Below, piece after piece: positions 24,989 through 34,218 of a stretch of 64,000 nt of DNA (within the stretch, counting starts at the first letter, position 1; every line of letters starts with the position of its first letter). Source of the DNA: an uncultured Sphingobacteriales bacterium (GTDB lineage Bacteria; Bacteroidota; Bacteroidia; Chitinophagales; Chitinophagaceae); contig CALKHN010000109.1 of the NCBI GenBank assembly GCA_937991535.1, positions 186,001-250,000 of the forward strand, in the 5' to 3' direction. Under the pieces are notes generated by a model, which was not told the DNA's origin, did no database searches, and saw only the letters and a list, made by a program, of their open reading frames with translations. A program made the translations under genes and the position numbers.

Positions 24989-27709
24989 ATGGTAAAGATC
25001 CACTTTTATATACGCTTTAATACCCGGTTCGGGGAGTCGTTGCTGCTTTCGGGCAATATTCCGCAGCTGGGTAATATGGTTCCCGGCGCCGCAGTTGCTA
25101 TGAACTATCTTAATGAAGAATACTGGAGCTACAACCTGGAACTGGATCCGGCATCTGCGGAAATGCCGGATCAAATTCAATATAAATATCTTTTTAAAGA
25201 TAAAAGCGACAGGATTACCGAAGAATGGAATGACAGCAAACAAATAGATATTAAGGAGATTGATGCTACAGAAATTCACCTGCAGGATGCCTGGAATTTT
25301 GCGGGACAGTACGACAACGTTTTTTTTACCGCACCTTTCAGGGAAGTATTGTTGCCCCCCGCCCAATCGCCGCCGCAGGCACTGCCCGACAAGCACAGTA
25401 CGCATGTTTTTAAAGTAAAATCACCCCTGCTCCAAAAAGATGAAGTGATCTGCTTATTGGGCAGCAGTACCAGGCTGGGCGAATGGAATACTTCCCGCCC
25501 GGTATGGATGAGCATGGAAAACAACTGGTGGACAATAAAGATCAATCTATCTGCCGATACATTTCCGGTTGCCTATAAATATGCTGTTTATAATTACAGG
25601 CATAATGCATTTATCAGGTACGAAGAGGGCGATAACCGCCTGCTTCATAACAGCGCTGGCGAAAAGAAGCTTACCATTCTGCACGATGGCTTTGTGCATT
25701 TTGCTGATCCTTCCTGGCGTGGCGCCGGTGTAACGGTTCCGGTATTCGGGTTACGCAGCACCAAAAGTGTTGGTACCGGTGAATTTACCGATATTAAGCT
25801 GCTGGTTGACTGGGCAAAAAAAACGGGCTTCAGTCTCATACAATTGCTGCCGGTAAACGATACAACCGACACGCATACCTGGAAAGACTCTTATCCATAC
25901 AATGCCATTTCCGCCTTTGCATTACATCCTTTATACCTGAATGTGGAGCGTATAGCCCGGAAAGAAGATGAGCAGATTATAAAATCACTGAACAAAAAAA
26001 GGAAGCAACTGAACGACCTTGAAGAAATAGACTATGAAGAGGTGATGGGATATAAATGGAAGATCATTAAACAACTTTACCAGGCGCAAAAGGATATTTT
26101 TTTTCGGGATACAGTTTATCAGCAATTCCAGGAAGCCAATCAGCACTGGTTGGTACCCTATGCTGCATACAGTTACCTGCGAGATAAATACAGTACGTCG
26201 AAATACACAACATGGAAGCAACACAGCAGTTATGATAAGAAGGCAATAGAAAAATTAACCGGCCCTGGTCAAAAACACTTTGATGAAGTTGGTATATATT
26301 ATTTTATACAATTTCACCTGCATACCCAGCTAAAAGCTGCTACCGATTACGCACATGCGAACGGAGTAATTGTAAAAGGCGATATACCCATTGGGGTAAA
26401 CCGCTATAGCTGTGATGCCTGGATGGAACCGGAACTGTTTCATATGGACATGCAGGCAGGCGCCCCTCCCGATGACTTTGCTGTAAAAGGACAGAACTGG
26501 GGATTTCCTACCTACAACTGGGAGCGCATGAAGCAGGACGGGTATGAATGGTGGCAGAGGCGCTTTAAGCACATGAGCAATTATTTTGATGCATTTCGTG
26601 TAGATCATATACTGGGGTTTTTCAGGATATGGAGCATCCCCGCGCATGCGGTAGAAGGGGTGATGGGACATTTTGTTCCCGCCATTCCCGTTGATGCTGA
26701 AGTTTTTTCGGAAAGAGGGATCCATTTTGATTACAGACGCTTTTGTGAGCCATACATAACCGATGCGGTATTGCATGAGTTGCTGGGAGAGAACAGAAAC
26801 CTGATTAAAGATTTCCTGGAGTTGAACGGGGATGGCTCCTATAATCTTAAAACATCTTTTTCAACCCAGCGTAAAATAGAAACCTATTTTGCAGCTTTGG
26901 AAATTAATGAAGAAAATATATTGCTTCAATCCGTATTGTATGACATTGTTTCCAATGTCATTCTTTTTGAAGAAGAGGGATCCCGGCGGCAACAATTTCA
27001 TTTCAGGATAGCCATTGAAAATACAAGCTCCTACAGGCATCTCAACGGTCATTTGCAGTATCAGTTAAAAACATTGTATGCAGATTATTTCTTTCACAGT
27101 CAGGATGAAGTTTGGGCAACGCATGCCATGCACAAATTGCCTGCCCTTAAAAGATCAACCAACATGCTGGTCTGTGGGGAAGACCTGGGTATGGTACCGA
27201 AGTGCGTACCTGAAGTTATGCGGCAACTGGGTATTTTAAGTCTCGAAATTCAAAGAATGCCCAAACAGTCCGGAGCGGAATTCTTCAACCCCGCCAACGC
27301 GCCTTATATGTCTGTTATCACCCCTTCTACCCACGATATGAGCACCATCCGTGGCTGGTGGGAAGAGAACCGGGAAAAAACACAGCATTTTTTCAATAAT
27401 GAAATGTTGCATCCCGGGCTGGCTCCTTATTATTGCGAGCCATGGATCAACAAGGCCATTGTTATACAGCATTTGTATTCGCCGGCCATGTGGAGCGTTT
27501 TCTTATTGCAGGACCTGATGGGCATTGACGGAAAACTGCGGAGAGAAAACCCCGCAGAAGAAAGGATTAACGTGCCCGCTATACCACGGTACTACTGGCG
27601 TTACCGGATGCATATTACGCTGGAGCAGCTTTTAAAAGAAAAGGATTTTAATAATGAATTGATCAGTTATATCCATTCAAGTGGCAGAGCCCCTGATGAT
27701 AAAGTATAA
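24989..27709 (+). CDS. malQ: 4-alpha-glucanotransferase, DPE2-type with two CBM20 domains
   Basis: A 906-aa cytoplasmic enzyme of GH77 that moves glucan units between maltodextrins or glycogen. Two starch-binding CBM20 modules are at residues ~1-110 (FNTRFGESLLLSGNIPQLG) and ~137-240 (LLGSSTRLGEWN). The GH77 barrel begins near 255. It is split by an insertion (~325-440) as in plant DPE2, which uses maltose and a glycan acceptor. Catalytic blocks are visible: DAFRVDHILGFF (nucleophile Asp), VCGEDLGMVP (acid/base Glu) and TPSTHDMSTIRGWW. It is divergent from the MutS-like operon; the epimerase gene follows by 100 bases. Confidence 0.92.
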   Translation: MVKIHFYIRFNTRFGESLLLSGNIPQLGNMVPGAAVAMNYLNEEYWSYNLELDPASAEMPDQIQYKYLFKDKSDRITEEWNDSKQIDIKEIDATEIHLQDAWNFAGQYDNVFFTAPFREVLLPPAQSPPQALPDKHSTHVFKVKSPLLQKDEVICLLGSSTRLGEWNTSRPVWMSMENNWWTIKINLSADTFPVAYKYAVYNYRHNAFIRYEEGDNRLLHNSAGEKKLTILHDGFVHFADPSWRGAGVTVPVFGLRSTKSVGTGEFTDIKLLVDWAKKTGFSLIQLLPVNDTTDTHTWKDSYPYNAISAFALHPLYLNVERIARKEDEQIIKSLNKKRKQLNDLEEIDYEEVMGYKWKIIKQLYQAQKDIFFRDTVYQQFQEANQHWLVPYAAYSYLRDKYSTSKYTTWKQHSSYDKKAIEKLTGPGQKHFDEVGIYYFIQFHLHTQLKAATDYAHANGVIVKGDIPIGVNRYSCDAWMEPELFHMDMQAGAPPDDFAVKGQNWGFPTYNWERMKQDGYEWWQRRFKHMSNYFDAFRVDHILGFFRIWSIPAHAVEGVMGHFVPAIPVDAEVFSERGIHFDYRRFCEPYITDAVLHELLGENRNLIKDFLELNGDGSYNLKTSFSTQRKIETYFAALEINEENILLQSVLYDIVSNVILFEEEGSRRQQFHFRIAIENTSSYRHLNGHLQYQLKTLYADYFFHSQDEVWATHAMHKLPALKRSTNMLVCGEDLGMVPKCVPEVMRQLGILSLEIQRMPKQSGAEFFNPANAPYMSVITPSTHDMSTIRGWWEENREKTQHFFNNEMLHPGLAPYYCEPWINKAIVIQHLYSPAMWSVFLLQDLMGIDGKLRRENPAEERINVPAIPRYYWRYRMHITLEQLLKEKDFNNELISYIHSSGRAPDDKV

Positions 27710-27812
27710 TTTCCCTGGTGTTTTTGTGCCAGTGTGTATCCGTGGTTCAATATTACACGCTATGTGCTGTAAAATTCATAAACCATAAATCGCAAATACT
27801 CAAACTACCTCT

Positions 27813-28841
27813 ATGGCCATCAAAATAAAATACTGGCGCAGCAATTTAAAATTCAGGTATCCTTTTACCATCTCCAAAGGAACGAAGACGCATCAGCCCG
27901 CTTTACTGGTTGAATTGGATTTCAATGGTATTAAGGGCTATGGCGAGGCGCCGGCAATAACCTATTATAATATACCGGTTGAAAAAATGATAGAAGATAT
28001 AGAGCGTAAAAAACCTTTCATCGAAAAATTTTCTTTTACCCACCCTGATCGTTACTGGCATTACCTGCACCATCTTTTTCCCGGCGATCCTTTCCTGGTG
28101 GCTGCATTGGATATAGCCGCATGGGATATATATGGTAAACTAAAGAAACAGCCGCTTTTTCAATTGTGGAACACAAACATTTCAGCAGCGCCACTAACGG
28201 ATTATACCATTGGCATTGATGCAATAGAAAAGATGATCGAAAAAATGCAGGAAAAGCCATGGCCGGTATACAAAATAAAATTGGGTACAACAGAAGATGT
28301 CTCCATTATGGAAGCCCTGCGTAAACATTCCAATGCCGTGTTCAGGGTAGATGCCAATGCAGGATGGACGGTAAAAGAAGCTTTGGAAATATTACCTGTT
28401 TTGCAGCAATTAAATGTGGAAATCGTAGAGCAGCCGCTGGCTAAAGACAACTGGGAAGGCATGAAGATATTATATGAGCGATCGCCGCTCCCCCTTTTTG
28501 CTGATGAGAGCTGCGTATCTGAAGCCGATGTAAAAAAATGTAATGGTTATTTTCATGGTATCAATATCAAGCTCACCAAATGCAGTGGTATTACACCGGC
28601 CTTGCGCATGATCAATGAAGCACGGCAGTTGAACATGAAAATCATGCTGGGTTGTATGAACGAAAGTACGGTTGGCACTGCGGCCATTGTTCATTTGTCG
28701 CCACAGGTAGATTATATGGATGCTGACGGTCCTTTGCTGCTGGAAGAAGATATAGCCGAAGGATTGAACTATGACTTTGGAAAAATAACGCCAACGGCAG
28801 AGCCGGGGCTGGGGATCAGGGTGGTGAATAGTGAATGGTGA
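27813..28841 (+). CDS. Dipeptide epimerase (L-Ala-D/L-Glu epimerase-like), enolase superfamily
   Basis: A 342-aa enzyme with the muconate-lactonizing subgroup residues: KIKLG (first Lys), VDANAGW (metal Asp), EQPL (metal Glu), ADES (metal Asp), IKLTKCSG (second Lys) and DADGPLL. Such enzymes epimerise cell-wall dipeptides such as L-Ala-D-Glu during murein recycling. The specificity is inferred from family only. The last codons (VVNSEW and TGA) lie inside a GTGAATG-type repeat that folds as a terminator, so the C-terminus may have been set by the repeat. Confidence 0.85.
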   Translation: MAIKIKYWRSNLKFRYPFTISKGTKTHQPALLVELDFNGIKGYGEAPAITYYNIPVEKMIEDIERKKPFIEKFSFTHPDRYWHYLHHLFPGDPFLVAALDIAAWDIYGKLKKQPLFQLWNTNISAAPLTDYTIGIDAIEKMIEKMQEKPWPVYKIKLGTTEDVSIMEALRKHSNAVFRVDANAGWTVKEALEILPVLQQLNVEIVEQPLAKDNWEGMKILYERSPLPLFADESCVSEADVKKCNGYFHGINIKLTKCSGITPALRMINEARQLNMKIMLGCMNESTVGTAAIVHLSPQVDYMDADGPLLLEEDIAEGLNYDFGKITPTAEPGLGIRVVNSEW

Positions 28842-28865
28842 ATAGTCAATTATTCACCATTCACT
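28830..28865. terminator. Perfect 15-bp hairpin between convergent genes, built of heptads
   Basis: Left arm 28830-28844 (AGTGAATGGTGAATA) pairs exactly with 28851-28865, with a six-base loop. The arms are heptad units (GTGAATG, GTGAATA). It holds the epimerase stop codon and lies six bases from the end of the DUF1080 gene, so it could terminate both. Confidence 0.65.
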
Positions 28866-28870
28866 TTACC

Positions 28871-29470
28871 TTATAGCGTTTTGATCTTGATATTCTTCCA
28901 CCTTACTTTTATTCCGCCGCCATCATGTATCTGCAGGGCAATAAAACCATCGCCTTTACCAATTTTTTCGTCTTTCAGGGTAATCATTTCATGACCATTC
29001 ACCCAGGTGGTTACTTCATCGCCCACCACTCTTAACCGATAGGTATTCCATTTGCCATACTTAAGAAATTTATCCTTTTCCGCTTCAGGTTTGATCAGCC
29101 AGCCGCGTCCATACGATTCATAAATACCGCCTGTATTGCTGCCAGGAGGCGCTACTTCGGCCTGCCAGCCGCTGATCTTTACACCTTCAATGGAAGATCG
29201 GAAAAATATACCGCTGTTTCCTTCGGCTTCCTGTTTGAACTGCAGGGTAAGATCGAAATCTTTGTACTGCTTATCGGTAGATAAATAACCGTATGCTTTA
29301 TCGGGACCGCTTTCACAGATCAGCTCTCCCTTTTCTACATACCATTTTTCGGTTCCATGAATGGTCCATCCCGTAAGATCTTTGCCGTTAAAAATTGATA
29401 CGGCCTTTTGTGCAAACAATAATGTTGTGCTGATCACTCCCGCAGTCAGCAATAAAAAAATCTTTTTCAA
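28871..29470 (-). CDS. DUF1080 secreted protein
   Basis: A 199-aa protein with a Sec signal (IFLLLTAGVISTTLLFAQ) and one DUF1080 concanavalin-like domain: VSIFNGKDLTGWTIHG, GIFFRSSIEG, TYRLRVVGDEVTTWVNG and DGFIALQIHDGGGIKVRWKNI. It is shorter than the lipoprotein at 18179 and close to the family minimum. It is probably a periplasmic sugar-derivative hydrolase or binding protein. It is convergent with the epimerase and transcribed alone. Confidence 0.85.
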   Translation of the reverse strand: MKKIFLLLTAGVISTTLLFAQKAVSIFNGKDLTGWTIHGTEKWYVEKGELICESGPDKAYGYLSTDKQYKDFDLTLQFKQEAEGNSGIFFRSSIEGVKISGWQAEVAPPGSNTGGIYESYGRGWLIKPEAEKDKFLKYGKWNTYRLRVVGDEVTTWVNGHEMITLKDEKIGKGDGFIALQIHDGGGIKVRWKNIKIKTL

Positions 29471-29641
29471 TGAATTTATAATTTATGATGATGAATGTGA
29501 TGCCTCAATAAACCGGTGTTTCGTTTTATCTATCCGCTATTACCGGCCATATCGAACCTGAAATTAGTATTAAGTATTAACTGCCTAAAGTGCAAATCCT
29601 TATAGAAAGCTTACACCTTATCTCTTTAATAAAATGTTCTT

Positions 29642-29750
29642 TTACTTTTTCTCTTGAAAGAAAAAGTAACAAAAAGTTCAAGCACGGATGAGGATACAAC
29701 ACATCCGTGCACACGCCTTGATTTAGCTATAATGCTACTGTACCTTCAGC
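29642..29750 (-). repeat. Structured intergenic repeat, copy B (two hairpins)
   Basis: Read on the minus strand, a 40-nt leader (29750-29711) with TACAGTAGCA matches copy A at 26 of 40 positions. Hairpin 1 is GCACGGATG / CATCCGTGC (29682-29690 with 29702-29710), 9 bp with an 11-nt loop. After an 11-nt spacer comes hairpin 2, TTACTTTTTCT / AGAAAAAGTAA (29642-29669). Stem 1 has bases quite different from copy A but the same geometry. It lies in the 400-base gap between DUF1080 and the E2 gene. Confidence 0.75.
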
Positions 29751-29860
29751 TATTTATCCTGGTAAATATGCAAAGAGCTTAAACTATTATCATCAGTATA
29801 TGGCCGCGACAGCTATTACTTAATGCAGAAAGATAAAGCGCCATAAACCTTTGCGTTTGA

Positions 29861-29886
29861 TCTCCCTCATTTCAAATTTCAAATTT
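29861..29886. repeat. GAAATTT heptads at the E2 gene 3' end
   Basis: Directly after the TAG stop of the E2 gene the minus strand reads GAAATTT, GAAATTT, GAAATGA, GGGAGAT. Confidence 0.55.
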
Positions 29887-31554
29887 CTACACCAGCATGG
29901 TTACCGGGTTCTCTAAATATTTTTTGAATGTTTGCAAAAATGCGGCGCCCACGGCCCCGTCTACACTCCGGTGATCGCAACTCAATGTTATTTTCATAAT
30001 GTTGCTTACACCAAATCCATCGCCCTTTTTAACCACGGTTTCTTTAATGCGCCCCACAGCCATTATAGCACTATCCGGCGGGTTAATGATAGCGGTAAAC
30101 TCATCAATATCCATCATGCCCAGGTTAGAAATGGTAAACGTATTACCACTAAACTCGTTGGGCTGTAATTTTTTGTTGCGCGCCCTTCCACTCAGTTCTT
30201 TACTTTCCGCAGCGATCTGGCTCAGCGATTTTTGATCGGCAAACCGTACAACGGGCACAATCAGCCCGTCGTCAATGGCCACAGCTATACCTACATGAAT
30301 ATGGTGCCACCAGCGTATGCTTTCATTCATCCAGCTACTGTTTACCGCGGGGTGCTGACGTAAAGCCATAGCCGCAGCTTTTACCACCATATCATTAAAG
30401 CTTATTTTAACAGGACTTATTTCATTCATCTGGACCCGCGCAGCCATCGCGTTATCCATCACAATTTCCATTGTAAGGTAGAAATGCGGTGCAACAAATT
30501 TGCTTTCGCTCAACCGGCGGGCAATTACCTTACGAATTTGGTTCAAACCAACGTCTGTATATCCCTCGGTGCCGGGAGCGGCAGTAAATGCAGCTACAGC
30601 ACTGGCGGCAGGAGCCTCAGCGCTTTTTGCAGGAGCAGGCGTGTAATTGTCAATGTCTTTTTTTATGATCCTTCCCCCGTCTCCGGAGCCCTGTACCAAT
30701 TTCAGGTCAACCCCTTTATCCTTTGCAATTTTTTTTGCTAAGGGAGAGGCTTTGATTCTTCCGTTTCCATCAGATGCCGGAGCTTCTTCCGAAGATTGCG
30801 ATGCAGGCGCAGGAGCGCTGGCTGCGGTTGCTTCTTCAGCGGAAGCCACAGGCGCCGGCTGAACATCCTGAGGATTATTTAAAGAAGCCACCAGTGCACT
30901 CACGTCCGTTCCCTCCTTACCAATAATGGCAATTACATCATTTACTTTTGCGGCTTCTCCTTCAGGAGTACCCACGTACAATAAAGTGCCATCCGTATAG
31001 CCTATTACTTCCATAGTGGCTTTATCGGTTTCCACATCGGCAAGGTTATCATCACTTTTTACTTTGTCGCCTACTTTCTTGTTCCATTTCACAATTCTTC
31101 CTTCCGTCATGGTATCGCTGAGCAAAGGCATGCGTATAACGGTAACGCCTAACTGTTCAGGTGTTACGGCAGGTGCTGCTTTTTTTGGAGTTTCTGCTTT
31201 TGGAGCGCCGTTGGAAGCCGGCGTTTTTTCGGCGGTTTTGGGTGCTTCTTTCTGCTCCGCTTCTTTTTTAGGCGCTTCGGTTGATGCACTACCCAATGCG
31301 GCTTTATAATCTTCACCCTCTTTGCCAATAACAGCAATTACTTCTTCTACTTTTACACTTTTGCCTTTTTCAACGCCGATATATAATATGGTGCCCTCGT
31401 TATAGCTTTCCAGTTCCATGGTAGCTTTATCGGTTTCTACTTCGGCCAGCAAATCGCCCGGCTTTACTTTATCGCCTACTTTTTTATGCCATTCCACGAT
31501 CACCCCTTCCGTCATGGTATCGCTCATTCGCGGCATTTTAATAACTTCAGCCAT
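29887..31554 (-). CDS. pdhC: Pyruvate dehydrogenase E2 (dihydrolipoamide acetyltransferase)
   Basis: A 555-aa core protein of the pyruvate dehydrogenase complex. It has two lipoyl domains (lysines in ETDKATMELES, ~residue 43, and ETDKATMEVIG, ~170). Flexible Ala/Pro linkers follow, then the E1/E3-binding domain (KASPLAKKIAKDKGV, ~265). The C-terminal acetyltransferase trimer domain ends with the catalytic DHRSVDGAVGAAFL. It transfers the acetyl group from E1-bound thiamine to CoA. E1 and E3 genes are not adjacent here, as is common in Bacteroidota. Confidence 0.94.
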   Translation of the reverse strand: MAEVIKMPRMSDTMTEGVIVEWHKKVGDKVKPGDLLAEVETDKATMELESYNEGTILYIGVEKGKSVKVEEVIAVIGKEGEDYKAALGSASTEAPKKEAEQKEAPKTAEKTPASNGAPKAETPKKAAPAVTPEQLGVTVIRMPLLSDTMTEGRIVKWNKKVGDKVKSDDNLADVETDKATMEVIGYTDGTLLYVGTPEGEAAKVNDVIAIIGKEGTDVSALVASLNNPQDVQPAPVASAEEATAASAPAPASQSSEEAPASDGNGRIKASPLAKKIAKDKGVDLKLVQGSGDGGRIIKKDIDNYTPAPAKSAEAPAASAVAAFTAAPGTEGYTDVGLNQIRKVIARRLSESKFVAPHFYLTMEIVMDNAMAARVQMNEISPVKISFNDMVVKAAAMALRQHPAVNSSWMNESIRWWHHIHVGIAVAIDDGLIVPVVRFADQKSLSQIAAESKELSGRARNKKLQPNEFSGNTFTISNLGMMDIDEFTAIINPPDSAIMAVGRIKETVVKKGDGFGVSNIMKITLSCDHRSVDGAVGAAFLQTFKKYLENPVTMLV

Positions 31555-31773
31555 ACTATATATGAAATTTAAGTTTAAGATGTATTTGGAAGGTCGAAAT
31601 TAAGGCAAAAAGCGCAAATGAAATGAGGCCGCATCTTTTTATACTCAAAAGATCCCGCCATTTCCTTAATATCAACTTTTACGGATTATGGAGAAAGTTC
31701 AAATTAAGGCAGATATTCTGTTTAATCTTTAATCGCAGAAGCTTTTTAAAACCATCTGCAGAAATTGATCGAA

Positions 31774-32745
31774 TTATAGCTTAAACAGTCTTTTTGCATT
31801 TTCATAAAGCAGTTTTCTTTCTGTTTTTTTATTACCCGACAATTTCCTGATGGTGTCTATATCATTTGCTCCGGAACATTTACCCGAAGCAACCGTGCCA
31901 AAAACATCTTCACAATCGCTGCCATACAATAGTTTGTCCTGGTGCTTTTCGAGGAATGCTTTTGCATGCTCCCTGTCGCGGGTAAGCGCATTCAAACCAG
32001 AGCCTGCTGAAAGGTCGCCATACATATTGGGATAGTCGCTTAGGTAGCGGTCGGTAATACCACCGGGGGCAACTGAATTTTTGGGATAAAGTATGGATTG
32101 ATCCGTATGATTTTTATCAATATTGGCCCACCAGGTTTGCGCGTGGCCAATAAAGTTCACTTTTGGATATAGTTCGAGTATTTTATAAAAGTGCTCAAAC
32201 CCGTAATTGTACATTGCATGTTGCCAGTGCATCAATACCGGCACATCATATTGTTGCGCCAATTGGTATATCTTGTGCATTTCAGGAGCATTGCAGTCCA
32301 CGCCAAATTTTAATTCACCTATTACTACAGCACCCAGCTTCAGGTATTTTTCAATCTCGTAAATTGCATCCGGTGCATCCGGTACCGCGCAGGCCCCAAA
32401 CCTGAACTGTTTTTTATGCGTTTTGGCAAACAGGTAAGACTCTGCGTTACCCCCCACCTGCGCCTGCAATCCGTTGGAGATGCCCTGGTGCGTAGAAGCC
32501 GAATTGGCTGGTCTTCCGGCCGGGAGCAGGATAGTGGTGGTAACGCCCATTGCTTCCTGGTGCGCCTGCATTTGTTCATCTGTGCGTGCATGATAGTGTA
32601 TATGCTGATGGATATCTATAATCGGCTCCTTTTTCTTTGCAGCGGCGTCGGCAAGAAGATCAAAGGGTACTGCCGCTCCGATGGCAAGAACGCCCGTATG
32701 CGCCAGGAACCGGCGGCGGGAGTTGCTGTATGCTAATTTATTCAT
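31774..32745 (-). CDS. Exported amidohydrolase-family (TIM-barrel) hydrolase
   Basis: A 323-aa protein with a Tat-like leader (SRRRFLAHTGVLAIGAAVPF). The amidohydrolase_2 barrel shows IDIHQHIH near residue 43, VLMHWQHAMYNY, FIGHAQTWW and LLYGSDCED near the end. These enzymes hydrolyse or decarboxylate small cyclic or ester compounds with a metal. It overlaps the preceding alpha/beta hydrolase gene by 8 bases and is the last gene of a five-gene minus-strand cluster, so it likely acts on a product of the same pathway. The substrate is unknown. Confidence 0.8.
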   Translation of the reverse strand: MNKLAYSNSRRRFLAHTGVLAIGAAVPFDLLADAAAKKKEPIIDIHQHIHYHARTDEQMQAHQEAMGVTTTILLPAGRPANSASTHQGISNGLQAQVGGNAESYLFAKTHKKQFRFGACAVPDAPDAIYEIEKYLKLGAVVIGELKFGVDCNAPEMHKIYQLAQQYDVPVLMHWQHAMYNYGFEHFYKILELYPKVNFIGHAQTWWANIDKNHTDQSILYPKNSVAPGGITDRYLSDYPNMYGDLSAGSGLNALTRDREHAKAFLEKHQDKLLYGSDCEDVFGTVASGKCSGANDIDTIRKLSGNKKTERKLLYENAKRLFKL

Positions 32746-34171
32746 TGCTCATTTTATTTTTCCTCAACAAATAGGTTTCTGCCGTATAGTGAATGCCATC
32801 TTCAATGGCGAATTTTTTTATAAGGGCAGAGCCATCGGAATTTTTTTTATTCAAACCAAAAACGAAATGTAGCCTGCTGATATAGCCTTCGGTAATATCA
32901 CTTCCAATGCCCTCATTGATTACATCAGGTCTTTGTAATATTTCATTCCAGTCGCCACACTCCGTAAGGGAATTACCCAGCATCACAATTTTCTTTTGAC
33001 TCTTTTGCGTTTCGAAGATGTCCACTCTTTTAAAATACTGCGGATTGTACAGATAAGAATGGTGTGTTGCTGCTGCGGGACTAAATCCAAGCACACTGTC
33101 AATAAACCGGTAAGCCTGCCACCTGATCGTTGATGGAAAATCATGTTTACAATCCGGGTAGCACACCTGCAGATTTCCAGGTACATTCAAAAAATCATAC
33201 AACTTTGCTATGGTGGCAATTCCTTTTCGTACTCCATCTACATTAAAATTAGCATCATACAAAGGTGAATTGGAAAAGAATGACCGGGGTGCAATAGCTG
33301 CAATCACTTCATCAAAATCAAAGGGAACTTTATCCGGGTCAAGATCATATTCATCCCTGATCAGTGGCATATACCTTTCCTGCGCCCATGGCCATAATTT
33401 GCTTCCATATTTTTGAGCAGATGATGAATCGCCATTGAAATAGTCGTGCATTAACGTCCATCCGCAACTGGATACTGTTACTTTAAGACGACTGTCAAAT
33501 GCGGCAGTGAATATGGCATTATGGCCGCCTAATGAGTGACCCATTACAGCTATCTTATCGGGATCAACATCCTGTCTTGCCTGCAACAAATCAACACAAC
33601 GCATATTGTCGAATATGCTTTTCATGGTGCCGGATTGATAACGATCAGCCTTAAAATCATAATCTTTCAGATCGCCGAAGCCTGGGTAATCCGGCGCTAT
33701 CACTACATACCCTCTTTCGGCCATTTCCTTAGCATACGCCCTGTTGAGCAAGCTACTCTGCCCATCTGTTATTTTTTTACCGGGTTCGCCGGTAGGATGC
33801 AGGGCGAGCACAGCAGGCAATCTCTTTTGAGCGCCTTCCTGAACCGGCACATATAAATAAGCGGGCACATGCTCATTATCTGCCGCAGTGAAGCTGATAG
33901 TATACCTGGTATATGAATTTTCTTTCACACTATCTATATACAGCACATTCATCGGGGACTGGTTAACCCGTTGCGGCAAATCTCCCATAACCAACTGCAT
34001 CCTGCTAAGAATCTGCGCTCTTTTTATTTCCCATTCACCTGTTGTATGAACGACACTTTCTTTACCGGTTCCATCTATATAAGACAACAAACTGTGTTGC
34101 TTTTGTGCAACAAGAATATTTCGCCCGGTACAAATTATCAAAAACAGAAAAAATAATTTTACAAAGTTCAT
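32738..34171 (-). CDS. Alpha/beta hydrolase (acetyl xylan esterase-like) with a cut-down SGNH tail
   Basis: A 477-aa exported protein. After a signal peptide, residues ~100-380 form an alpha/beta hydrolase: LALHPTGEPG, GYVVIAPDYPGFG, nucleophile AVMGHSLGGHN, and the His in DCKHDFPS. After residue ~395 comes a different piece, KKIVMLGNSLTECGDWNEIL and later EGIGSDITEGYISRL, which is the start of an SGNH (GDSL) esterase. It is followed almost at once by EDGIHYTAETYLL, the end of that domain. The middle (GxND block, about 100 residues) is missing, so the second domain is an in-frame deletion remnant and is probably inactive. Confidence 0.78.
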   Translation of the reverse strand: MNFVKLFFLFLIICTGRNILVAQKQHSLLSYIDGTGKESVVHTTGEWEIKRAQILSRMQLVMGDLPQRVNQSPMNVLYIDSVKENSYTRYTISFTAADNEHVPAYLYVPVQEGAQKRLPAVLALHPTGEPGKKITDGQSSLLNRAYAKEMAERGYVVIAPDYPGFGDLKDYDFKADRYQSGTMKSIFDNMRCVDLLQARQDVDPDKIAVMGHSLGGHNAIFTAAFDSRLKVTVSSCGWTLMHDYFNGDSSSAQKYGSKLWPWAQERYMPLIRDEYDLDPDKVPFDFDEVIAAIAPRSFFSNSPLYDANFNVDGVRKGIATIAKLYDFLNVPGNLQVCYPDCKHDFPSTIRWQAYRFIDSVLGFSPAAATHHSYLYNPQYFKRVDIFETQKSQKKIVMLGNSLTECGDWNEILQRPDVINEGIGSDITEGYISRLHFVFGLNKKNSDGSALIKKFAIEDGIHYTAETYLLRKNKMSNE

Positions 34172-34218
34172 TTCTTATCTCAAGTTTTTTGTTTGCAAAA
34201 ACGATAAGCAACTATTTC

